Virus record (IMG/VR): IMGVR_UViG_3300042691_035814
Span: 1-64,000 of that record
Direction: 5' to 3' (one strand)
Source of the DNA: a virus
Length of the DNA: 64,000 bases
The notes below the pieces were generated by a model, which ran no database searches, was not told the DNA's origin, and saw only the letters and a program-made list of their open reading frames with translations. Position numbers and translations under genes: made by a program. Below, piece by piece: positions 20,101 through 31,386 of this stretch (positions within the stretch are counted from its first letter, which is position 1; each line of letters begins with the position of its first letter).

Positions 20101-21941
20101 TGACTACACCATCAACTTGTGGGTTAAACGTAAATTTAATAAGTGGTTGTGATGTTTATGAAGGAGGCACTGAAGATTGTTTATTAACCGGTAATTTAGT
20201 AATTGAATTAGAAAATGCGGTTGGATTACAAAATAGTCAAGATGGTTGGCCGGTACATATATACACAGATTGTTTAACCGGAACTAACTTAAACATAAAT
20301 TTTGTTTCGGGATATAGTTTACAATACATAAGTGGATGTACTTTTCAAATAACAGGCGTTACAGAAAATGACGATTTTACCATTAGTGTTTTAGACGGAG
20401 CGAATTGTGAATCTAGAGTTCGTTTTAAAGGTTGGCAATTAAAGGCGGAACACGACCCATATGTTCCGGCTAGAAGCCATTATCAAGAATTTTATATTTC
20501 TTCTTATGATAACAATGAAGGATATGATATTGATTTACAGACTGGCGTGACATGGTGTGACGATTATACTGGATATACATTAGTATCAAATACTGAAATA
20601 TTAAGTTCGTACAATTACGGACTTAAAAACGATTCTAAAATAATAAGAATTGAACAAAGTAATATTGCTAATGTCTTATTGGAATTTGCTAATGGAACTT
20701 TCACTAATCAAACTTTAGAAGATTTTTTAATATCTGGTGAATTAGAAATTGTTAACGTACAAGATATTAATATTACTAATTGGTTAATAATGGCGGAATA
20801 TAAACCGTGTACAAGTTTATCTAATCATTCATTTGTTGTTGCACCTGAAAGTGGATATTCATTTAGTTACGATTATTCAGTTGGTTATGTGAATCACATC
20901 GATTGTTTAAGTTCAATTAAAAAATCATTAATTACCGGTTTAACTGTAAACAACACATATACAGTGTTTGAAGTTTTACCAACTAGTAAATTTAGAGTTT
21001 ATACAAATAAAATTATTAGCAATGGTAGTGTAATTAATACAAACTATTTCTTTGATGAAAGATTTCCTGAAGATTTACAAGTTAGACAAGACGAACCAAT
21101 TGAACCTTGTTGTGATTATCCTGAGGATTATTACAAATATTACAGAGGCGATTTCTTAATTGATAGAAATGGTTACCCAATAGAAGTTATTGCGGTTGAT
21201 TTAAATTATTGTGACTTTAGTTTTTATTATAATTTTAATGTGACAGGACAGTCAATCGGTGATTTAGTTGTGTTTAATGGTAATGATGACCACCAACCAA
21301 TTGTACAACATAATTATCAATTACATAACACATCGTTGTCATTCAGTGCTGAACAATTCTATACTGACAGTGAAAATTGTTCAACAGTTCCTGCAGTTGG
21401 TTCGTTGGCAAGACCTATTTATACCGGTACTTGTACAGGAACACCTGTTGTTACATGTGTTGTTCCAACACCAACTCCAACCCCAACACCAACTCCGACT
21501 CCAACTGCAACACCAACACCAACTAATACACCGACTAGTACACCTACACCAACACCAACAAATACACCAACACCAACACCGACACCAACTATAACACCAA
21601 CACCAACAATACCACCTAAAGCAACAACAACACCGACGCCAACACCTACACCTACTGCGACGCCAACGCCAACACCAACAGCGACTTCTATTTCACCAAC
21701 ATATATTTATTTGGCAGAAATGAGGTCTTGTGATGATTGTGGAAGTAATGTGGGTCAAATAGTTGTTGGTTCGTATACAACACTAACAATAAACAGTTAT
21801 GCGATTCAAATCGGTAGTCCCGCACCACAAACCACAGTATATAAAATTTTAGCTGGTAGTAGTGGTTTTGCTGCTATAACTGTTGTACCAACAGGTTCAA
21901 ATAATTGTACAGTTGCTTGTAACTATGAAGTAATAACTTAA
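17184..21941 (+). CDS. very large tail protein: gpI-like helical part, beta modules, Pro-Thr linker
   Basis: A 1585-residue virion protein. Residues about 340-480 are helical with the motif [20 protein letters not shown] near 450-469, similar to P2 gpI-type tail proteins, and P2 places gpI right after gpJ, so a baseplate role fits. The central part is beta-type and Cys-rich. Residues about 1428-1502 are an uninterrupted Pro-Thr linker (21465-21690), followed by a compact C-terminal domain of about 80 residues with paired cysteines (SCDDCG, NNCTVAC). The layout suggests a baseplate-anchored protein that displays a terminal domain on a flexible stalk. gpI similarity is tentative. Confidence 0.78.
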   Translation: MAKYIVPSKAASGAQTFSDSLVGNQITDGTSQLTNTNFILDKVIPEKDSKKFRTGTFSDFLTLDDLKEETKSVTTQSKKQKEEEVKFKGSKNDAGKSLFGSLKERLLVSLSRIIKKYPAAVLVDKNKPSSASPYSAENIVYDNNLKTTEFFIQTSLFFNPIDVVFSTPKSNIIPDSDNEIRNFYSSYKNYVIDINGVTYGIINYVEPNAVNKIKIKVNGQPFPNLTAYTGNYLIRPTDSITEEFFNGLDDLEEILLNRETTPKYNAPFLIPKDNSDNSKTILATVEYNWPISRDGWNIEILGVNYEKYVTDLIDVADQIDDYKSNLFVRFMSSPQLYEFDTEEKKAESVFQLYGQSFDTVKKYIDNIAYMRNVSYDGINNLPDVLLKNLANTLGLSTIKLFDEQSLDQILYTRIDSQYTGVNLGYNQIEAEYEFYRRILINLAYLYKSKGTRSCIEFFLKFIGAPEPMIQFDEYVYNVTSFPKSFDIDQDIYDVTLGVKNLTTATFIPSAYTYTNTVITSSTTYTRDEYPVEEGTGYPRKAFSEANDIFFEKGAGWYDITIDHRSRDILDVDNSITTGRTKTLKTKMKPYTYGEEYFDVFRTLPGLDTGYELEADIDNRKSEIFGESSYFVLNRKNIQLYLSASRTVDYDIYRKSRNLELTFGTTTLYPQTGVTFAEYLNEVLSRLIKNSHKIRYKKNYIILEDVFRDYLSRTTYTPFNFIDVEEYINRMSPYWTQMIDQFIPATTQWLGGNVIDNGVLGRPKYPYRFGCQPKKFIEELFPDFETAIEEDLETLLGSEENFRGLIKLTGVTYYPVIIIDDVVYSGTNYSVIISGTSNTTNSAQLFDPFPMTGCTSLTNNDPVNLALICDYKQYINPDVTKIKQLWITALSNLIDDYINTSETMDEPGCIDSYAPYTAETGNSSCPQVPKPLLTYNIFVDTDGIDKIEITSIKYGTNDCSVNDYLDYMFNAEYLTTPSTCGLNVNLISGCDVYEGGTEDCLLTGNLVIELENAVGLQNSQDGWPVHIYTDCLTGTNLNINFVSGYSLQYISGCTFQITGVTENDDFTISVLDGANCESRVRFKGWQLKAEHDPYVPARSHYQEFYISSYDNNEGYDIDLQTGVTWCDDYTGYTLVSNTEILSSYNYGLKNDSKIIRIEQSNIANVLLEFANGTFTNQTLEDFLISGELEIVNVQDINITNWLIMAEYKPCTSLSNHSFVVAPESGYSFSYDYSVGYVNHIDCLSSIKKSLITGLTVNNTYTVFEVLPTSKFRVYTNKIISNGSVINTNYFFDERFPEDLQVRQDEPIEPCCDYPEDYYKYYRGDFLIDRNGYPIEVIAVDLNYCDFSFYYNFNVTGQSIGDLVVFNGNDDHQPIVQHNYQLHNTSLSFSAEQFYTDSENCSTVPAVGSLARPIYTGTCTGTPVVTCVVPTPTPTPTPTPTPTATPTPTNTPTSTPTPTPTNTPTPTPTPTITPTPTIPPKATTTPTPTPTPTATPTPTPTATSISPTYIYLAEMRSCDDCGSNVGQIVVGSYTTLTINSYAIQIGSPAPQTTVYKILAGSSGFAAITVVPTGSNNCTVACNYEVIT
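21465..21690 (+). repeat. Pro-Thr codon repeat (CCAACA/ACACCA array) in a tail protein
   Basis: About 225 bases of imperfect six-base repeats (CCAACA, CCAACT, CCGACT) encoding PTPTPT with occasional TNT, TST, TAT and ITP variants. It resembles the array at 28636-28820 closely, with shared blocks of 15-20 bases, and more loosely the one at 42390-42590. Synonymous codon variation is present throughout, suggesting age or selection against slippage. Confidence 0.85.
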
Positions 21942-21960
21942 AAAAATATAAATTCTAATA

Positions 21961-24273
21961 ATGGGATTAAACGTAAGAATATATAATGTAACATTCACAC
22001 ACAACTATAAAGTAGAGTATAGGACAAATACCTATGCAGGTACATATACGTTTCATAGTTTTCAAAGTGCGGGAACAAATAATGTTACAATAGGTAATTT
22101 AGAATTTGATACTCTTTATTATGTTAAATTAACAGATTTAATTACGGGTCAATATGTGATTACTCAGATAGTAACACACGATAGTAAATTTTATGATTGT
22201 TATGACCATATTAATTTTACTATTTCTGCTAGTACTTGTAGTTGTGGTGATTATCAAATCCAATTAATTGATTTAACATCACCGAATGGTAATCATTCAT
22301 CAGTAATAAACGGTATTCCTAATTCATATTACATATATTCCGGAACAACACACCATATAACTGGTGCGACATTTATAACAACAGCAACGACTAATCCGTC
22401 AACTAAGGTAATTTATCAAACATCTGGTGAAACCGAAACACCAACATTAATTTACTTCTTTGTTGTACATAGTGATGGTTTTTTAACTGGTACAACAGAT
22501 AACTGTCCTTGTTATTTAAATCAACCAAAAAGACAAGGTGGATTTGAAGTTAAATCAATATGTTTATGTTGTAGTGGAGGTGCGGGTTATGAATGGAGAC
22601 CGTATACTTATTACTGTGAAGTTGAACCTGAATTTGAAATTACATATCAATTAACAGGAATTTCTACACCATATAATGTATGGTACGATAGTGATACAGA
22701 TAAAGTTTGGGTTGCCGATGCGGATAATTATCTTGATGGTAACATTTATTGGTTTAACCCATCTACAGGAAATACAAGTGAAAGTGCTGTCACATATATT
22801 ACAGGTGCTACAGGATATACTAGTCATCTTAGAGCAAATAAATTATATAGTACATTTATAGACACAATATATAAAAGAATTTATTTTGTTGGTAAAAGTG
22901 ATGGTCCGGCACCAACAGTGGTAAATGGTATGATTATTTACGATATTACGGGAAACACTATTCAACATATTCCATATGGTAGTAATACCGATTATAAGAG
23001 AGGATTATTATTTTATACTGACAATTATATATATAGTAACATTTTTGTAGGTTCAACATCGGCAGTTACTGCAACTCATACTGATTTGATAAGAGTTGAT
23101 AGAATTAATCCAAGTGGAACAACACCAACTGTTTTGTCTGGATTAACTGAGTTTGACCATTTCTTTGCGGGATTTGTTCCTGTTGGTGTTGAAGTTAATA
23201 CAGGAACTACTTTAAGTGAAACGAGATATTGGTTTGTATCTTCCGCAGGTGCAAGTTCGACTGGTAATATCTATATATTTGACAGTGATTTTAATTATCA
23301 ATCAACAATTATATTAACAGGTCAAAGTACAACTGGTACTACTGGTTTGGGTGGTAGGTATTGGCAAAGTATATTTTATGACAAAGTTAAAAATAAAGTA
23401 TATGTTAGTGATATCGGTGGAGGATTTACATGGGTATTTCAACCAAGTTCAAACTATGAATCCGCAACAGTATTGAAAATATTTGATTTCAAAAATGTTA
23501 TGGAATCAAAATATTCAGATTCTAGACCTGTGGTATATTTTTCAATTGACCCTGTTTCTGATAAACTATATTTTGGAGTCGCGATTACAAATAACGTAAA
23601 TGGAGACGTAACCGCAATTAAAAAAACATACGAAGTAGATAGAGATACTTTTGAAATTAAAAGATTGATAACAGGTTATACCTTACAGAGATTAGATATA
23701 GTGACTGATGAATATGGTAATAATAGTTTAATGGGTCCGGATGGTGGTAATCCTTATTGGGGTGGTGGTTCATGGAATACAGATGGTAAAATAGTTTTTT
23801 ATAATAACAGTGTTGGTAATAGTAATACTGGTAATGTTGTTGTAGATGAACTACAATTATATAATATAAACACAGGTTTACCAACAGGTACAATTATAGA
23901 TAATACATCTAATCTTGATCAATATATCGCACCATTTCCTGATACTGTTGCAACTGGTAGTACATATGAAGGGGTGTCAGGTTGTCCAATTACATATACA
24001 TTAACTTGTCCAACAATTACAAAGACATCGCCAAGCACAACGCAAATAAATTATGAAGTCAATATAGTTGATTCAGTAAAAAATAACCCAAATATTGCAA
24101 CAATCAAAGTATCTGCGTTAGATTCTGGATTGAATGTTGATGATTTTGATACGTATAGTCCACCGTTTAATAATTATTATAGTGGTATTTTCAGTGGATT
24201 AACTGTGGACACATACTCAATAAAAGTAGAATATTTAGATTCGGGTGCAACAGTGTTATCAGGATGTACATAA
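21961..24273 (+). CDS. tail adhesin with Fn3-like and beta-propeller modules
   Basis: A 770-residue protein. Residues about 15-65 look like a fibronectin-III-like domain (YKVEYRT ... FDTLYYVKLTD). A Cys-rich segment follows (CPCYL, CLCCSGG, near 180-205). Residues about 225-640 contain NHL/SMP-30-like propeller blades, with recurring WYDSDTDKVWVAD, YDKVKNKVYVSDIGG and DPVSDKLYFGV patterns. The C-terminal 90 residues again look Fn3-like and end in SGCT. No signal peptide, so it is virion-assembled, probably as a receptor-binding or fibre protein. Propeller fold is inferred from the blade pattern. Confidence 0.72.
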   Translation: MGLNVRIYNVTFTHNYKVEYRTNTYAGTYTFHSFQSAGTNNVTIGNLEFDTLYYVKLTDLITGQYVITQIVTHDSKFYDCYDHINFTISASTCSCGDYQIQLIDLTSPNGNHSSVINGIPNSYYIYSGTTHHITGATFITTATTNPSTKVIYQTSGETETPTLIYFFVVHSDGFLTGTTDNCPCYLNQPKRQGGFEVKSICLCCSGGAGYEWRPYTYYCEVEPEFEITYQLTGISTPYNVWYDSDTDKVWVADADNYLDGNIYWFNPSTGNTSESAVTYITGATGYTSHLRANKLYSTFIDTIYKRIYFVGKSDGPAPTVVNGMIIYDITGNTIQHIPYGSNTDYKRGLLFYTDNYIYSNIFVGSTSAVTATHTDLIRVDRINPSGTTPTVLSGLTEFDHFFAGFVPVGVEVNTGTTLSETRYWFVSSAGASSTGNIYIFDSDFNYQSTIILTGQSTTGTTGLGGRYWQSIFYDKVKNKVYVSDIGGGFTWVFQPSSNYESATVLKIFDFKNVMESKYSDSRPVVYFSIDPVSDKLYFGVAITNNVNGDVTAIKKTYEVDRDTFEIKRLITGYTLQRLDIVTDEYGNNSLMGPDGGNPYWGGGSWNTDGKIVFYNNSVGNSNTGNVVVDELQLYNINTGLPTGTIIDNTSNLDQYIAPFPDTVATGSTYEGVSGCPITYTLTCPTITKTSPSTTQINYEVNIVDSVKNNPNIATIKVSALDSGLNVDDFDTYSPPFNNYYSGIFSGLTVDTYSIKVEYLDSGATVLSGCT

Positions 24274-24292
24274 TAAAAAAAATAAAATATAA

Positions 24293-26200
24293 ATGTCAAA
24301 TTTAGTATCAATACAGTTTCAACCAACAATATATCCACACAATGTGTATACTGGAAGTACATCAGGTTCAACAAGTGGAATTATTTGTAGCGCACAAACA
24401 ACTTCTTGTTCATTTACTGTAGATGATACGTATAAAGCATCGTACAATACTATTTGGTTAAGAATTGTATCTGATGAAGGATGTAAAGAACAATTATATC
24501 AAGTTTTAGTAAATGAACCTGATTGTGGCGGTGAATATTGTGAATTCTCGGCAACGACTGTTTATAATGGACTTATAAATGATTGTGATTTAGAAATTAG
24601 TGTCTCGTCAACAGAAATTTTAACATCTGGTGGAACCGCAAGTGCAACTGTAACATATACAAAAAATCATGGTCCTGTTTCTATCTTGTGGAATAATGGT
24701 CAAACAGGTCAGACTATTACGGGATTATCTGGTGGAACATACACTGTTAGTGTTACTGATACTTCAGTATCTGGTTGTACCGTAACTGGTTCAACAACAG
24801 TTTATGAAACAATGGTGTTCTCTGCAACATCGATAACATCATTTAATCAAATTAATTTAGAGTCATATACGAATCGTTTGGCGATAAATTGGGGTGATGG
24901 TGATGAGAATATATATACCACAACTGGCGGTTCTACAACTGTATCTCACACGTATTCAAGTCCATATACTGGTTTAGTGAAATTAAAATCTATTGATTTA
25001 AGTGACGTAGAAAGATTCGATATATCCGCCGCCACCCCAACAACAAATGCATACACGGTAGATACATCCGAAGCGAGAAAATTAGAAAGGGCTAGATTAT
25101 ATATAACTAGAACTCATGGTAAAACAACAGGACTTGTATCTCAATTACCGGGAAGGTTATCCCCAACCACATTAACATTAACAATTAATAACGCGTATAT
25201 TAGTGGTGGCACCGCTGATTTACCAAGAAATCTAACGGATGGTAGATTTTATACCGGAGTATATATAACAGGTAACACAAATCAATTCCCTACCGGAGTA
25301 ACAGTACTTGATATTTGGGGTGTTAATACAGTAACGGGTCTAATTTCGGATTACCCAAGATCACTTCAAATTAGTAGAATATATGGTTTTAATACTATTT
25401 CAGGATCTACGAGCCACATACCAACAGGAATGACAAATTTTGGTATACAAGGTTCTGCATATATGTTTGGTGATATTGCAAATGTACCGACAGGAATAAC
25501 AAGTCTTAATATATATGGACAAAGTATTGTTAGTGGAAATACAAGTAGTCTTAGCGGAAGACCATTGGTGGAACTTACAATTGATAATGAAGAAGGTTAC
25601 GAAACATCGGGCCACACTATAACAGGTTTACTTTCTTCATTACCAAAAACACTTACCAGAATTCAAATCGGTGGTGCAAATACTATAAGTGGTAACACTA
25701 TTGACGTACCTACTGGAGTAACATACTTCAATTTGAAAGGTCAAAATAGGTTACAAGGTGATATAGATAATTTACCGAATAAATTAACAGATTTATTCTT
25801 AGGTGGGCAAAACACTGTTTCAGGTTTAACATCTAACATACCAACAGGAATCACTGTTTTTGAAATCGGTGGTTTAACTACTGTTACGGGTTCACTAAAT
25901 AATATACCAAATAATGTGTATTATTTTGTTCTAAAAGGTAATTCTAATCTAACAGGGTATACCGCAGGAAGAACCTGGGTTAATAATATGAATAGATTTA
26001 TTTATATACCAACTAACGCAGCAAATAAATTATCTGACGCTAATCTGGATTCTTTATTTATTGACTTTACAGGTTATACTTGGACAACAAGTTCTAGATT
26101 CGGTGTTGCTAAACTTGAGACACGTGGAAGTGGAACAACCGCGTCGGATTCGGCTAAAGCAATATTATCGGGATATGGTATAAACATAGTATTCTATTAA
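24293..26200 (+). CDS. tail adhesin with SprB repeat, PKD-like domain and 22-residue solenoid
   Basis: A 635-residue modular protein. Residues about 110-172 match the SprB repeat known from Flavobacterium gliding adhesins (VSILWNNGQTGQTITGLSGG, then TYTVSVTDT and GCTVTGS). Residues about 196-230 are PKD-like (INWGDGDE ... VSHTYSS). From about 300 to 560 there are around eleven 22-residue repeats with consensus T-x-F-x-I-x-G-x-N-T-V-S-G-x-T-S-x-I-P-T-G-I, resembling LRR/FNIP-type solenoids. A globular C-terminal cap follows. SprB repeats are a Bacteroidota signature, so the domain was probably acquired from a host. Expected at the fibre tip or side; role is inference. Confidence 0.8.
   Translation: MSNLVSIQFQPTIYPHNVYTGSTSGSTSGIICSAQTTSCSFTVDDTYKASYNTIWLRIVSDEGCKEQLYQVLVNEPDCGGEYCEFSATTVYNGLINDCDLEISVSSTEILTSGGTASATVTYTKNHGPVSILWNNGQTGQTITGLSGGTYTVSVTDTSVSGCTVTGSTTVYETMVFSATSITSFNQINLESYTNRLAINWGDGDENIYTTTGGSTTVSHTYSSPYTGLVKLKSIDLSDVERFDISAATPTTNAYTVDTSEARKLERARLYITRTHGKTTGLVSQLPGRLSPTTLTLTINNAYISGGTADLPRNLTDGRFYTGVYITGNTNQFPTGVTVLDIWGVNTVTGLISDYPRSLQISRIYGFNTISGSTSHIPTGMTNFGIQGSAYMFGDIANVPTGITSLNIYGQSIVSGNTSSLSGRPLVELTIDNEEGYETSGHTITGLLSSLPKTLTRIQIGGANTISGNTIDVPTGVTYFNLKGQNRLQGDIDNLPNKLTDLFLGGQNTVSGLTSNIPTGITVFEIGGLTTVTGSLNNIPNNVYYFVLKGNSNLTGYTAGRTWVNNMNRFIYIPTNAANKLSDANLDSLFIDFTGYTWTTSSRFGVAKLETRGSGTTASDSAKAILSGYGINIVFY
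25190..25975 (+). repeat. 66-base coding repeat (22-residue solenoid units)
   Basis: About eleven diverged tandem units of 66 bases inside the adhesin gene. Conserved positions are the IPTG/LP turn, an aromatic or Leu at unit position 3, Ile at 5, Gly at 7 and the NTVSG loop. One unit is longer (near residues 425-455). Diverged enough that recent slippage is unlikely. Confidence 0.75.
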
Positions 26201-26284
26201 ACTATAAAAATGATTGATTCACTAACTAAGAAAAAAAAACTATATTCTATAATAAATAAAAATGAAATTAAATGTTTTATATAA

Positions 26285-29152
26285 ATGCCATTACCAACAG
26301 TATCTGCTAGTATAACTATTACAGTATCAGGACCAAATACCGGACCATTTGATTTATACTCAAATGTTGATGGATATACAACACCTTTTGAAAATAATGT
26401 ACCAAAATCGTTTTTAGCCACTGGTTATACGGTTACAACAATTCCTATGGGTACAACAACTATTGAAATACGTTCAGATAATTTTACATGTACTAATAGT
26501 GCGTATATAAGTGTGTCAGGAGCACCAAGTTGTTTTTGTGCAACTGTCACTATTATCAATGGTGATTTATTAGTTGCGACAGGTAACACGAATACATCTT
26601 TAAACGGGGTTTTATTTTTAGATGATGGATTAGGTGGGACAGATGGTGTTAAATGTAATGGTGACAGTCCAAACACACAATATACTGAAGATGGTATTGA
26701 TTATTTTTGTACAACATATTCTGGATTTCCGTTAATTAATTTATATTATTATCAAGATGATGTTGTTGTTTCAGGTGCGACAGTTTTAAGTGATGTTTTA
26801 AGTGGTGAAATATGTAACAGTGATGGTGATTGTAGATGTTGTGATTATGGATTTACAGAAGTTGGTGGAATTTGTACACTGACCGCGAGTACATTAAGTG
26901 GCGTTAGTGGAACGACATATATTTTTACTACAGGAGACACTAATTTGTCATATTTAAGAGATGGTACATATTTTTATGAAAATATAACAACAAAAACATT
27001 ACCATTAACTTTTGCTAATAATGCCAGTTTTATAACAAATGGAGTTTTATCAGGTTCTTCTTTACCTAATGGGCAATTTGGAGGATTAGTGGATGGTACT
27101 AATTACACAAACAGTCAAATATCAAATTTATATGGAACAAACGATTCAAATATTTCAGGAGCACCAATAACGGTTGTTACGAGCGCAACAACAGTACCAT
27201 GGAGAGAAACGGTATCTGCTTCACCTTGGAACGGTATAATGAATAATGCGGGAATAAAATTTGCCACAGGATTTAATCAATGGGTAGGATTTTATAAATG
27301 TTTGGATGTACCATCAACTCAAACGTATCATTTATTTCTTTCTGCAGATGATATGTTTGGTTTGAAATTAGATGGTGAATGGTTGGTAAAAAGATTAAAT
27401 AAAAATTCTGCAGCCTATCCCGCATTAACGGTTGGTAACGCAATAGGTGCTGATGGTTTATTTGACAAATCAGTTTCACCCGCTAGATTTTTACCTTTTC
27501 ATGTAGGTCATGTTTTACCTATAACATTAGACGCGGGTACACACATTTTTGAATTTTTCTTTTCGGATGCATTTAATTATGGTGGTACATGTTGTACAAA
27601 CGGTTGTTTTGAAATATATAGTGGTGTATCTGTAAATACATTAACAGGTGTAACTACATATAATGGGTTATCTGGATATACCGCGTTTTCAACAAGACAA
27701 ATAACAGGATTAACGCAAACAATACTTGGTAATTATGGTGATAATTATGGTATTTTTTGTGATGTTGATGGGACATTATTAAACATATGTGGTGGACTTG
27801 GCGCAGCTTATTGTTATTATGAAGAAGTTCCGGTTTGTGATGATTGTACTTCTTGTGATAACAAATATACATGGACACCAATAGGAGGTGGTTTATGTAC
27901 AGCAACAGATACCGTATCTGCAACACCACCCGTAACTCCATATACCGCATATACACGAACTAATTCGGTATATAGTTCATCTGGAACAATAATTTATGAT
28001 GATGATTGGGGGTTAAATGGTAGTGGTACAACAATAACAGCATTAACAACTGCTGACGTTTGGAAAAACACAACAACATCAAACGGACCATTAAATAGGA
28101 CTGCGGTATGGGCATATCCGGCAGCATTTGACCCAATTGATTATCCATTAGATGTTTGGTTAGGATTTAATAAATGTCTTGAAGGAATTGAGGCAGGAAC
28201 ATATTATATTGGAATTGCTGCAGATAATGAATTCAGGCTTGAACTTGATGGTAATGTTATATTAGACACATTTAACTATACAGGGATAACTGAACTAAAT
28301 AAGTTCATGAAATGGCACGTTTATCCAATAAATCTTCTTGCAGGTGACCATATTCTTGGTTTATATGGTTATAATTTTAGTATTACTGGAACACCAAACC
28401 CGGCAGGATTTGGTTGTGAAATTTATAATAACACGTTGTCAGAATTAACTGGTGCGACAACAACCGGAGATTTAAATATAATATTTACGTCAGCGTCTTT
28501 TAATGGTTCAATTATTCCTGTTATAAAAAATAATGATGGGACTTATTTATCATCAGGATACACATGTCCAAGTGGATATGAATATGCACCATGTGATGGT
28601 AATTGTTGGAAGATATTATATTGTGGTATTGCAATACCTACACCCACACCGACTCCAACACCAACACCGACTCCAACACCAACACCGACTAACACACCAA
28701 CTAGTACACCGACATCAACACCAACAAATACACCTACTAGTACACCAACACCAACAGCAACTAACACACCAACTCCGACCCCTACCTCAACACCAACGCC
28801 AACACCAACGAATACTCCATCAGGAGACTTTTATTTTTTACAGAATAATAGTGATGATGGTAGTATTGAAAATGTAAGGAATCTGATGGGACTATCTTTT
28901 GGTTTTATAACCGTACCTGTTGGTCCTGGACAAACTGAATCGGGAACATATGGCACAACTTATAATACTCCTTTGTATGTTGATGTCATAGCACCGTCTG
29001 GTGGAGGATCATTAAAATTATATAAAAATAACGTATTGGTTGATTGTATTCCAGTTTTAGCAACAGACGCATACCCACTTAATTTAGCACCATCTACCAC
29101 TTTTACAATTCCAAATACTTTAAAAATTGTTTTAAGTAATAGTGGATGTTAA
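26285..29152 (+). CDS. tail adhesin with duplicated PA14-like modules and Pro-Thr linker
   Basis: A 955-residue protein. Two related modules, about 300-450 and 590-720, share a Trp-x-GF-x-KCL lead ([22 protein letters not shown]), a LSADD/IAADNEF-x-L-x-LDG core and a later AG-x-H-x-F/L strand, the pattern of PA14-like carbohydrate-binding beta-barrels. Cys-rich segments separate them. Residues about 785-845 form a Pro-Thr linker (28636-28820), followed by a C-terminal domain of about 105 residues. Same stalk-and-tip plan as the 1585-residue protein. Glycan binding is inference from fold resemblance. Confidence 0.75.
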   Translation: MPLPTVSASITITVSGPNTGPFDLYSNVDGYTTPFENNVPKSFLATGYTVTTIPMGTTTIEIRSDNFTCTNSAYISVSGAPSCFCATVTIINGDLLVATGNTNTSLNGVLFLDDGLGGTDGVKCNGDSPNTQYTEDGIDYFCTTYSGFPLINLYYYQDDVVVSGATVLSDVLSGEICNSDGDCRCCDYGFTEVGGICTLTASTLSGVSGTTYIFTTGDTNLSYLRDGTYFYENITTKTLPLTFANNASFITNGVLSGSSLPNGQFGGLVDGTNYTNSQISNLYGTNDSNISGAPITVVTSATTVPWRETVSASPWNGIMNNAGIKFATGFNQWVGFYKCLDVPSTQTYHLFLSADDMFGLKLDGEWLVKRLNKNSAAYPALTVGNAIGADGLFDKSVSPARFLPFHVGHVLPITLDAGTHIFEFFFSDAFNYGGTCCTNGCFEIYSGVSVNTLTGVTTYNGLSGYTAFSTRQITGLTQTILGNYGDNYGIFCDVDGTLLNICGGLGAAYCYYEEVPVCDDCTSCDNKYTWTPIGGGLCTATDTVSATPPVTPYTAYTRTNSVYSSSGTIIYDDDWGLNGSGTTITALTTADVWKNTTTSNGPLNRTAVWAYPAAFDPIDYPLDVWLGFNKCLEGIEAGTYYIGIAADNEFRLELDGNVILDTFNYTGITELNKFMKWHVYPINLLAGDHILGLYGYNFSITGTPNPAGFGCEIYNNTLSELTGATTTGDLNIIFTSASFNGSIIPVIKNNDGTYLSSGYTCPSGYEYAPCDGNCWKILYCGIAIPTPTPTPTPTPTPTPTPTNTPTSTPTSTPTNTPTSTPTPTATNTPTPTPTSTPTPTPTNTPSGDFYFLQNNSDDGSIENVRNLMGLSFGFITVPVGPGQTESGTYGTTYNTPLYVDVIAPSGGGSLKLYKNNVLVDCIPVLATDAYPLNLAPSTTFTIPNTLKIVLSNSGC
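28636..28820 (+). repeat. second Pro-Thr codon repeat
   Basis: About 185 bases of CCAACA/CCGACT/ACACCA-type repeats encoding PTPTPT with TNT and TST variants. It shares the order TNTPTSTPT-x-TPTNTPT with the array at 21465, which could support recombination between the two tail genes. Confidence 0.85.
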
Positions 29153-29176
29153 TGATAAAATAAAATTAAAAAAGAA

Positions 29177-29183
29177 TATTTAT
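29177..29183 (+). promoter_or_regulatory. TATTTAT element
   Basis: AATATTTATAATAT placed 5 bases before the ATG at 29189, in a 36-base gap. Same class as the element at 5885. Confidence 0.35.
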
Positions 29184-29188
29184 AATAT

Positions 29189-31348
29189 ATGAGTTATTTG
29201 AGTAGTAACAATTCTGAGTTTTTGTCAGCTCGAATTACAAAAAAAGGTAGACAAGCAATTGCAAAAGGTAATTTTGTTATAGAATACTTTCAAATAGGTG
29301 ATTCTGAATTTGATTATACGCAACCTTTTAATGGATATACCGGATTAGGTAGCATACCACATCAAAAAGTATTGTCTCCTTTTGATATTGAGGCGGGTGT
29401 AAAATACCCATATAAACTTGATTCTTCTGATGATGCAACAACTTTTGGTAATCCTGTTCAAAATGCATCAACGGTTACTATTAGAAATATTATGGGACCT
29501 GCAGGACATGTTTCAAATTATTTAGAATATGACGAAAACGCGTGTACAGGTACAACCGTTGAATGTTTGACTGAAAGAATAAATTTAAGTTCAATTAACG
29601 GTACAAATACAATTTCAGTTAGTACGGGTAACACATACGATGATTGTGGGTTTATTACACTTGTGTTTAGTCAGTTTGTTGGTATGGATCCGAATCATCC
29701 TGTAATTTCAGGTAATTCAACAAGTTTAATATATAGAATATCAGGGATTACAACAGGAGTAAGTACAAATACAATTTATTTAGACAGAGAAACACCTGAT
29801 TTTTCAATGTTATCTGGATATACTCAAGTTGTTTGTAATAAATGTAATAACGAATATCCAATAGACACACAAATTTCACCAGTTTGTCATCCAAATGATA
29901 TTGATACTCAACAACAATTAGACCCATGGACTATGGAAGTAGTTTGGACTGATAAACCAATTGGTTTTGATGTTAATGGTCTTGACGAAAATTTATCTGG
30001 TTTTACAAGTAATGTTTATGTCTCTACAAAAGAATTATATGGTTATACTGAATCTTCAGGTCAAACATTCACGAATTATACCGGAGGTACATTATCAAAT
30101 GCAACGGCGTACTATAATTCATTTAATGAAGAAATAATTGTTGAACCTGAAGCACAAAGGTGTGTTGCAATTATTCATTATTCTGAACTCGGAGATGTTG
30201 TAAATGACCCTGAAAGATTTTTTAAGTACGATGATTATATTAGCAATGATACTGATTCTGCTGGTAACTCAATAATCGATGACCCTAATGGTATACCATT
30301 AAGTGATACCGAATATTTTGAGGTATATATCCCATGGATTTACTATCATAGAAATACCGGTTCTACATTTGGTGCAATATTTCATATGGACGATACTAAT
30401 TATTATATAAAATCTACCAAGAATCCTTATCATTCTTTAAAATACAGATATCTAATTGATGAACGAGGATATCGTGTTGGTAAAGTATTTGTAAATAATA
30501 AAGTAATTGTTTTTGATGACCAAGAACTTGTCGCTGTTTTAGATTATAAATCCAATAGAAGATATACTTTACCCGCAGCAAAAGTAAGTGTTGTCCCAAG
30601 TGACACTGACCCATCTAATTCTATTTTAAGTGGTGGTACAGGTCAGACAATATGGGTAACATATATGTTTGAATATACTGGAGATACAAAATTAAATGGA
30701 TTACCTTGTAACTATTACAATAGTTCTAATTTAGACCCGACTTTAAATTCATGTGCATTCAATGTTTGTTCTAATGTGACAGTTAAAATAAGTGGTAGTA
30801 CTATGCCAAATATGAAATCAATATTTAGTGGTTCTACCGATGGGTTCATTGCTAACAAATTTTATATACTAGCACAAGAAACTAATGTTGGTGAATTACC
30901 TTCACATGATCAATGGATTTTAATGGATTATACAACTGAAGCCGGTGGAGACGGAAGTAATTTGTTAAATCCAACTGGAGTGACAGATGTGACTTATACC
31001 ATAACTAAAACTAAATTTAATAACGGAACAATATTTGATTTAGAAACTTATTTAGGACCCATACCTAATGAACCATCAACTGACCCGCAATTTGGTGACG
31101 AACAACCGTTCCCTGGTAGTATACGATTAATAAGAGCAACTGACATTGAACAAATGAATTTTTTGGTAAACTTACCTTCTTCACAGTTTACTGAAACACA
31201 AAACCCAACGTATTCAAGTGGTTTAGATAAAAGAATTACCGAAGTTGCATTGTTAAACTCAAATAAAGAACCTTATGTTGTTGCAAAAACAGCTAAACCA
31301 ATTAAAAGAATTGGTACACAAGTATTTGCGGTTCGACTTGATTTTTAA
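29189..31348 (+). CDS. tail/baseplate structural protein with fibre-adaptor-like N-terminus
   Basis: A 719-residue virion protein. The N-terminus (ARITKKGRQAIAKGNF, about 14-29, then YFQIGDSEF) resembles the first domain of phage tail-collar/fibre adaptor proteins, where an alpha/beta cap binds the baseplate. The rest is Thr/Ser/Asp-rich beta-type. The C-terminal 60 residues (TYSSGLDKRITEVALLNSNKEPYVVAKT) again look conserved. It closes the first structural block; the next gene is a recombination enzyme after a promoter-like gap. Family similarity is a judgement by eye. Confidence 0.72.
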   Translation: MSYLSSNNSEFLSARITKKGRQAIAKGNFVIEYFQIGDSEFDYTQPFNGYTGLGSIPHQKVLSPFDIEAGVKYPYKLDSSDDATTFGNPVQNASTVTIRNIMGPAGHVSNYLEYDENACTGTTVECLTERINLSSINGTNTISVSTGNTYDDCGFITLVFSQFVGMDPNHPVISGNSTSLIYRISGITTGVSTNTIYLDRETPDFSMLSGYTQVVCNKCNNEYPIDTQISPVCHPNDIDTQQQLDPWTMEVVWTDKPIGFDVNGLDENLSGFTSNVYVSTKELYGYTESSGQTFTNYTGGTLSNATAYYNSFNEEIIVEPEAQRCVAIIHYSELGDVVNDPERFFKYDDYISNDTDSAGNSIIDDPNGIPLSDTEYFEVYIPWIYYHRNTGSTFGAIFHMDDTNYYIKSTKNPYHSLKYRYLIDERGYRVGKVFVNNKVIVFDDQELVAVLDYKSNRRYTLPAAKVSVVPSDTDPSNSILSGGTGQTIWVTYMFEYTGDTKLNGLPCNYYNSSNLDPTLNSCAFNVCSNVTVKISGSTMPNMKSIFSGSTDGFIANKFYILAQETNVGELPSHDQWILMDYTTEAGGDGSNLLNPTGVTDVTYTITKTKFNNGTIFDLETYLGPIPNEPSTDPQFGDEQPFPGSIRLIRATDIEQMNFLVNLPSSQFTETQNPTYSSGLDKRITEVALLNSNKEPYVVAKTAKPIKRIGTQVFAVRLDF

Positions 31349-31368
31349 TATTTACTATTTAAAAAATA

Positions 31369-31380
31369 TTAGTTATATAT
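31369..31380 (+). promoter_or_regulatory. TTAGTTATAT promoter-like element before the resolvase
   Basis: TTAGTTATATAT lying 6-17 bases before the ATG at 31387. A near-identical TTAGTTATATT occurs upstream of the genes at 35351 (35320-35330) and 40446 (40405-40415), all non-structural genes, so it may be an early/middle promoter class distinct from TATTTAT. Confidence 0.35.
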
Positions 31381-31386
31381 TTTTAT

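Noticed and set aside
21268-21594. Gln/His/Leu-rich plus-strand frame inside the tail gene
   Set aside because: Out-of-frame reading of the Pro-Thr array (HQHQLQ type) with no independent support.
28543-28767. Val-Gly repeat frame antisense to a Pro-Thr array
   Set aside because: Low-complexity reverse-strand shadow of the Pro-Thr codons; no start context or homology.
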